From positions 19,871-83,870 of the forward strand of contig CACHPB010000005.1 of NCBI GenBank assembly GCA_902581585.1: DNA of 64,000 nucleotides, given 5' to 3'. Origin of the DNA: an uncultured Pelagibacteraceae bacterium. Lineage in GTDB: Bacteria; Pseudomonadota; Alphaproteobacteria; Pelagibacterales; Pelagibacteraceae. Positions 60,374 through 64,000 of this stretch are shown one piece after another. The notes under the pieces were generated by a model. It was not told where the DNA came from and ran no database searches. It saw only the letters and a list, made by a program, of their open reading frames with translations. Within the stretch, counting starts at the first letter, position 1; the number at the start of each line of letters is the position of its first letter. Position numbers and translations under genes: made by a program.

Positions 60374-61670
60374 ATTTATAAAAAATATTTTACCAAAAAG
60401 ATTGTTTTATAGAGGTTTGCTTATTGTGGCAGTACCGATAGTGATATTGCAAATCACAATATCTCTAGTTTTTTTTGATAGCTTATGGATTAAAACAAAC
60501 AAAGGATTAACAAGAGCTCTTGTAAGCGAAATTGTGACCATCATTGATATTTACAATAATGAGAGTGAATATAACAAAAAAATAGTAACTGATCTTTACA
60601 ACAAAAATTTTAGCTTTTCTGTAAGATTTTTAGAAAATGAAAAACTTCCAGATATCAAAGTTGAAAGGTGGTTTAGTCCAATGGATAGAACCTTAAGAAG
60701 AGAATTAAAACCTAAAATTGGAGAACATTGGTTTAATACTATTTCATATAAAGAGGTAGTAGATTTAAGAATTAAGTTTAGAGATGGGGTTTTACAAATT
60801 TTTTTTCCAAAAGAAAGAATCCAAGCTTCCTCTATTAGAATATTTGCTTTTTGGATTACAGTTCCGGCAATTCTTATGTTGGCAGTTGCTATGATTTTTT
60901 TAAAAAACCAAACAAGACCAATAACCAAATTAGCACAGGCATCAGAAAGATTTGGTAGAGGTGAGGATATTGAAGAGTTTAGACCATCTGGTGCTTTAGA
61001 AATAAGGAAAGCAGGACTTGAATTTGAAAAGATGAGAAAAAGAATTCAAAGACATTTAAATCAAAGATCTGAAATGCTGTCTGGTATTAGTCATGATTTG
61101 AGAACTCCACTTACTAGGATTAAACTTCAACTCGCAGTTATCAAAGATAAAGATTTATCAGAAAAAATCTCAAAGGATGTCGATGAAATGGAAAAAATGC
61201 TTAATGAGTACCTGCAATTCACGAGCACAGGCGCAAAGGATAAAACTGAAACTTTTGACTTATCAGAACTCTTAGATGAAATAATTGTTAGATATGACAA
61301 TATTAAAATTAAGACAAAAATTAAAAAAAAAATCTACCTTAATGGAAGAAAAAATCTAATCACTAGATGCATTAATAACTTGATAGACAATGCTGTCAAA
61401 TATGCCAAAAAAATATTAATAAATCTTGATAAAAAAAACTCCACTATTATTATTTCTATTGATGATGATGGTCCAGGAGTAGAAAAATCAGAATTTCAAA
61501 ATATTATCAAACCTTTTTATAAAATAGACAAGAGTAGATCTGACTCCAAATCAAGTGTTGGGTTAGGATTATCAATCTCATCGGATATCATAAAGTCTCA
61601 TGGAGGCGACATAAAATTTGATAAATCGAAATTGGGTGGGCTAAAAGTAATTATTTCTTTGCCTTACTAG
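60354..61670 (+). CDS. EnvZ-like sensor histidine kinase
   Basis: The 438-residue kinase has two membrane segments (about residues 20-42 and 163-183) enclosing a periplasmic sensor region of about 120 residues. A HAMP linker, the H-box with H247 in SGISHDLRTPLTR, an N-box (NLIDNAVKYA), DDGPGV and G2 SSVGLGLSIS follow. The membrane layout and H-box resemble EnvZ, suggesting envelope or osmotic sensing (inference). Its partner regulator overlaps by 20 bases. The 3' end overlaps the convergent UbiK-like gene by 20 bases. Confidence 0.88.
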   Translation: MFFGLNKFIKNILPKRLFYRGLLIVAVPIVILQITISLVFFDSLWIKTNKGLTRALVSEIVTIIDIYNNESEYNKKIVTDLYNKNFSFSVRFLENEKLPDIKVERWFSPMDRTLRRELKPKIGEHWFNTISYKEVVDLRIKFRDGVLQIFFPKERIQASSIRIFAFWITVPAILMLAVAMIFLKNQTRPITKLAQASERFGRGEDIEEFRPSGALEIRKAGLEFEKMRKRIQRHLNQRSEMLSGISHDLRTPLTRIKLQLAVIKDKDLSEKISKDVDEMEKMLNEYLQFTSTGAKDKTETFDLSELLDEIIVRYDNIKIKTKIKKKIYLNGRKNLITRCINNLIDNAVKYAKKILINLDKKNSTIIISIDDDGPGVEKSEFQNIIKPFYKIDKSRSDSKSSVGLGLSISSDIIKSHGGDIKFDKSKLGGLKVIISLPY

Positions 61671-61893
61671 TTTTTTTCGTTTTTTTTTGTGTTGTTAGTT
61701 TTTTTTCAAGATTACTAATTCTTTTATTTAATATATCCACCTCTTCTTTGCTCGCTAATTTCATTTTAAAAACTATTTCGTCTCTTTTAGATTTTAGTAT
61801 TGATATAAGTTCATCAGATACATCTTTATAATTAGTCAAACCTTGTTCAATTAACTTTGCAAATTTATCTAATACGAATCTTGATTTTGTCAT
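61651..61893 (-). CDS. UbiK-like / BMFP-domain small protein
   Basis: The 80-residue protein is helical with a C-terminal coiled coil (EEVDILNKRISNLEKKL) and a Lys/Thr-rich tail. This is the layout of the BMFP family, which includes the ubiquinone-synthesis accessory factor UbiK. The call is by architecture and the VLDKFAKLIEQGL-type N-terminus. It overlaps the envZ-like gene end by 20 bases and diverges from lgt across 50 bases. Confidence 0.65.
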   Translation of the reverse strand: MTKSRFVLDKFAKLIEQGLTNYKDVSDELISILKSKRDEIVFKMKLASKEEVDILNKRISNLEKKLTTQKKTKKTSKAKK

Positions 61894-61943
61894 AATATTT
61901 ATTTAACAGAATTATATTTAATAGCTTATAATAAATTATATTA

Positions 61944-62714
61944 ATGTTTACTAATAACTTTGACCCAGTTGCTTTTGAGCTATTTTCACTTAGTATTAGG
62001 TGGTATTCGTTAGCATATATTTTTGGAATAATTTTTGGATGGATTTATTGTAAACAAATTCTCATCAAAACAGCTGCCATTCAAAAATTATTTGATGACT
62101 ATATCTCATATTTAATTATTGGAATAATTGTTGGTGGAAGGCTAGGATATGTAGTTTTTTACAATTTGTTTTATTTTCTTAAAAATCCAACTGAAATTTT
62201 TATGATATGGAATGGTGGAATGTCTTTTCATGGAGGATTGATAGGTATAATTGTTTCCACTTATCTATTTTCAAAAAAAAATGATCAAGATATATTCATA
62301 TTTTTAGATTTAGTTTCTGTAGTTGCTCCTATAGGAATATTTCTAGGAAGAATTTCAAATTTTATTAATGGTGAACTTGTTGGAAAGGTTACAAATTCTA
62401 ACTGGGGAGTTTTATTTCCAAGTTATGATGAAAAATTAAGACACCCTTCTCAACTTTACGAAGCATTTTTGGAAGGTATAATTTTATTTATTTTAATAAA
62501 TTTCATTCATTTTAATAAGAAGAATAAAGTTGGGACTTGCTCCTTTATGTTTTTAATATTTTATGGATGCTTTAGAATTATTTCAGAGGTTTTTAGAGAG
62601 CCAGACATACAAATAGGTTATTTATTTGGAAATATCAGCATAGGTACTTTATTAAGTTTATTTATGATTTTAGCTGGAAGCATAATTTATTTAAAAAAGA
62701 AAAATGAGATATAA
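61944..62714 (+). CDS. lgt: Prolipoprotein diacylglyceryl transferase
   Basis: The 256-residue membrane enzyme has about seven membrane segments, the essential GGMSFHGGLIG loop and the signature GRISNFINGE with the catalytic Asn/Glu region. It transfers diacylglyceryl from phosphatidylglycerol to lipobox Cys residues, for example that of BamD in this window. The 3' end overlaps midA by 11 bases in the alphaproteobacterial order lgt-midA-pgeF. Confidence 0.94.
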   Translation: MFTNNFDPVAFELFSLSIRWYSLAYIFGIIFGWIYCKQILIKTAAIQKLFDDYISYLIIGIIVGGRLGYVVFYNLFYFLKNPTEIFMIWNGGMSFHGGLIGIIVSTYLFSKKNDQDIFIFLDLVSVVAPIGIFLGRISNFINGELVGKVTNSNWGVLFPSYDEKLRHPSQLYEAFLEGIILFILINFIHFNKKNKVGTCSFMFLIFYGCFRIISEVFREPDIQIGYLFGNISIGTLLSLFMILAGSIIYLKKKNEI

Positions 62715-63783
62715 ACCTGAAAATTTTGATTTACAATCAAATGAACTAATACCAGTTGATGAGTTTGTTGAAAAAGTTCTTTATCACCCTGAAATTGGAT
62801 ATTACACAAAAAAAATTCCTTTTGGAAAAGAAGGTGACTTTGTAACAGCTCCTACTATATCTAATTTATTTTCAGAGATAATAACTATTTGGCTTATATC
62901 TTGCTGGGAAAAATTTGGAAAACCTAAAAGTTTTAATTTTGTTGAGCTTGGTCCTGGAGATGGAAGTTTTATAAAGATATTAATTGATACAATAAAGAAT
63001 TTTCCTGATTTTAAAAAATCTATAAATATTTTTTTATATGAAAAAAGTGATTTTTTAAAAGAAGTTCAAAGTAAAAAAATTAATGACTCGAATGTAAAAT
63101 GGATAAATAGCTTTAAACAAATTAAAAAAGGTCCGGTTATTTTTTTTGGAAATGAATTTTTTGATGCTGTACCTATTAAACAATTTACTTTTTATAAAAA
63201 AGATTTATTTGAAAAATACTATATTATAAATAAAAATACTGGATTAGATGAAACCTATCGCAAAGCTTCCATGGAAGACACTAAAGTTATTAAGTCATTT
63301 AAATCATTTAATAATTTGAAATTCATTGAATATCCTAAAAAAGGATTTTATGAATTAGACAAAATAATTGAAAAAATTTCGAGGCTAAATGGTGGTATAA
63401 TGCTCATAGATTATGGGTACTTAGATTTAGTTAATAAAAGTACTTTACAAACTGTGATGAAAAATAAGAAAATGAATATGAATAGTCTTTTTAAAAATTT
63501 AGGAAGAGCAGACATAACTTATCTGGTAAACTTTAGTCTTTTGAAAGAGTTTTTTTTAAAAAAAAAATTAAAAGTTAATAAAATTGTTTCGCAGAAATTT
63601 TTCTTAGAAAAGATGGGAATTATTCAAAGAGCAAAGATATTAGAAAAGAAAATGACACAAAAACAACAAGAGTATATGTCCTTAACGCTAATGAGACTTC
63701 TGCATAAAGATTTAATGGGAGGTTTATTTAAAGTTATATTTGCATTCAAAAGTAAAAAAAATAATTTTTTAGGTTTTGAATAA
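62704..63783 (+). CDS. MidA/NDUFAF7-family SAM-dependent methyltransferase
   Basis: The 359-residue protein matches the MidA family: YTKKIPFGKEGDFVTAPTISNLFSE, the SAM loop FVELGPGDGSF and FFGNEFFDAVPIKQF. The mitochondrial homologue NDUFAF7 methylates an Arg of complex I subunit NDUFS2, and the bacterial role may be similar. It sits between lgt and pgeF with overlaps on both sides (11 bases, then TAATG). Confidence 0.85.
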   Translation: MRYKPENFDLQSNELIPVDEFVEKVLYHPEIGYYTKKIPFGKEGDFVTAPTISNLFSEIITIWLISCWEKFGKPKSFNFVELGPGDGSFIKILIDTIKNFPDFKKSINIFLYEKSDFLKEVQSKKINDSNVKWINSFKQIKKGPVIFFGNEFFDAVPIKQFTFYKKDLFEKYYIINKNTGLDETYRKASMEDTKVIKSFKSFNNLKFIEYPKKGFYELDKIIEKISRLNGGIMLIDYGYLDLVNKSTLQTVMKNKKMNMNSLFKNLGRADITYLVNFSLLKEFFLKKKLKVNKIVSQKFFLEKMGIIQRAKILEKKMTQKQQEYMSLTLMRLLHKDLMGGLFKVIFAFKSKKNNFLGFE

Positions 63784-64000
63784 TGTTTTTTTCAAAAAAG
63801 CTAAAAAAATATAAAAATATAAGACATGGTTTTTTTCATCAAAAAGGGGGTGTATCAAAAGGCATTTATAAAAGTTTAAATTGTGGCCTTGGATCCAAGG
63901 ATAATATTAAAGATGTTAGAAAAAATATTGAAAAAGTCTGTAAAAAAATTGGATGTAAAAGAAAAAATCTTATTTTGCTAAATCAAGTTCATAGCAATAT
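63783..64000 (+). CDS. PgeF/YfiH family (peptidoglycan editing / laccase domain), N-terminal part
   Basis: The ATG shares a base with the midA stop (TAATG), and the frame stays open to the window end. The visible 72 residues contain IRHGFFHQKGGVSKGIYKSL, LNCGLGS and LLNQVHSN, which are N-terminal landmarks of the YfiH/PgeF multicopper-like family. The His of NQVHS is one of the metal ligands. PgeF removes wrongly incorporated L-Ser from muropeptide precursors in E. coli. The gene runs off the window. Confidence 0.85.
   Translation, partial: MFFSKKLKKYKNIRHGFFHQKGGVSKGIYKSLNCGLGSKDNIKDVRKNIEKVCKKIGCKRKNLILLNQVHSN

Overview
The window looks like a stretch of chromosome from a SAR11-type (Pelagibacterales) marine alphaproteobacterium. 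This is an inference from very A+T-rich DNA, tight gene packing with overlapping stops and starts, AAA/ATT-biased codons, short intergenic spacers and typical alphaproteobacterial neighbourhoods (yqeY-dnaG-rpoD, lgt-midA-pgeF, lpxC-bamD-ligA). No marker gene such as 16S rRNA lies in the window, so genus-level placement is not proven.

Layout. 1-8070: the 5' end of a dihydroorotase-like gene, ygfZ, a MazG-like gene, fumC, an AsmA-like gene, a UvrD/PcrA helicase and an Xaa-Pro aminopeptidase. 8062-29295 (minus strand): one long division and cell wall (dcw) transcription unit of 18 genes, in transcription order mraZ, ftsZ, rsmH, ftsL, ftsI, murEF (fused), mraY, murD, ftsW, murG, murC, murB, ddl, ftsQ, ftsA, lpxC, bamD, ligA. 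It has a near-consensus promoter overlapped by three TGGGN boxes expected to bind MraZ. ftsZ sits at the front instead of after ftsA, and ftsQ carries an apparent one-base frameshift in a T8 run. 29487-29842: RNase P RNA. 29882-32072: ampD, mlaA, mlaC.

32073-33697: a small islet of four orphan genes between a 47-bp tRNA 3'-end fragment and the intact tRNA(CAU) that it copies. This is the geometry left by tRNA-targeted integration. 33797-39636: a TPR-sulfotransferase, then (minus) yqeY-dnaG-rpoD with an aberrant tRNA-Val(GAC) one base after the rpoD stop. 39762-44157: carAB. 44154-48036: a circularly permuted ATP-grasp gene divergent from an Anbu proteasome-like protease, then a 2OG-Fe(II) oxygenase and an ELM1-family gene. 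48057-55926: trxB, psiE-like, an extended SDR, an aspartate-type aminotransferase, uvrB, a pteridine-reductase-like SDR, a secreted hydrolase and folB. 55913-64000: uvrC, pgsA, ilvE, a MarR / OmpR / EnvZ-type regulatory cluster, a UbiK-like gene, lgt, midA and the start of pgeF.

Most of the window is housekeeping: peptidoglycan synthesis and septation, outer-membrane biogenesis, DNA repair and replication, pyrimidine/arginine precursor supply and folate synthesis. The most unusual items are the tRNA-flanked islet, the tRNA-Val lacking both halves of the canonical elbow contact, the two-gene Anbu/ATP-grasp divergon around a palindrome, the rearranged dcw cluster with its ftsQ frameshift, and a primase lacking three of four zinc ligands. 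I see no CRISPR array, insertion sequence, integrase or rRNA operon.
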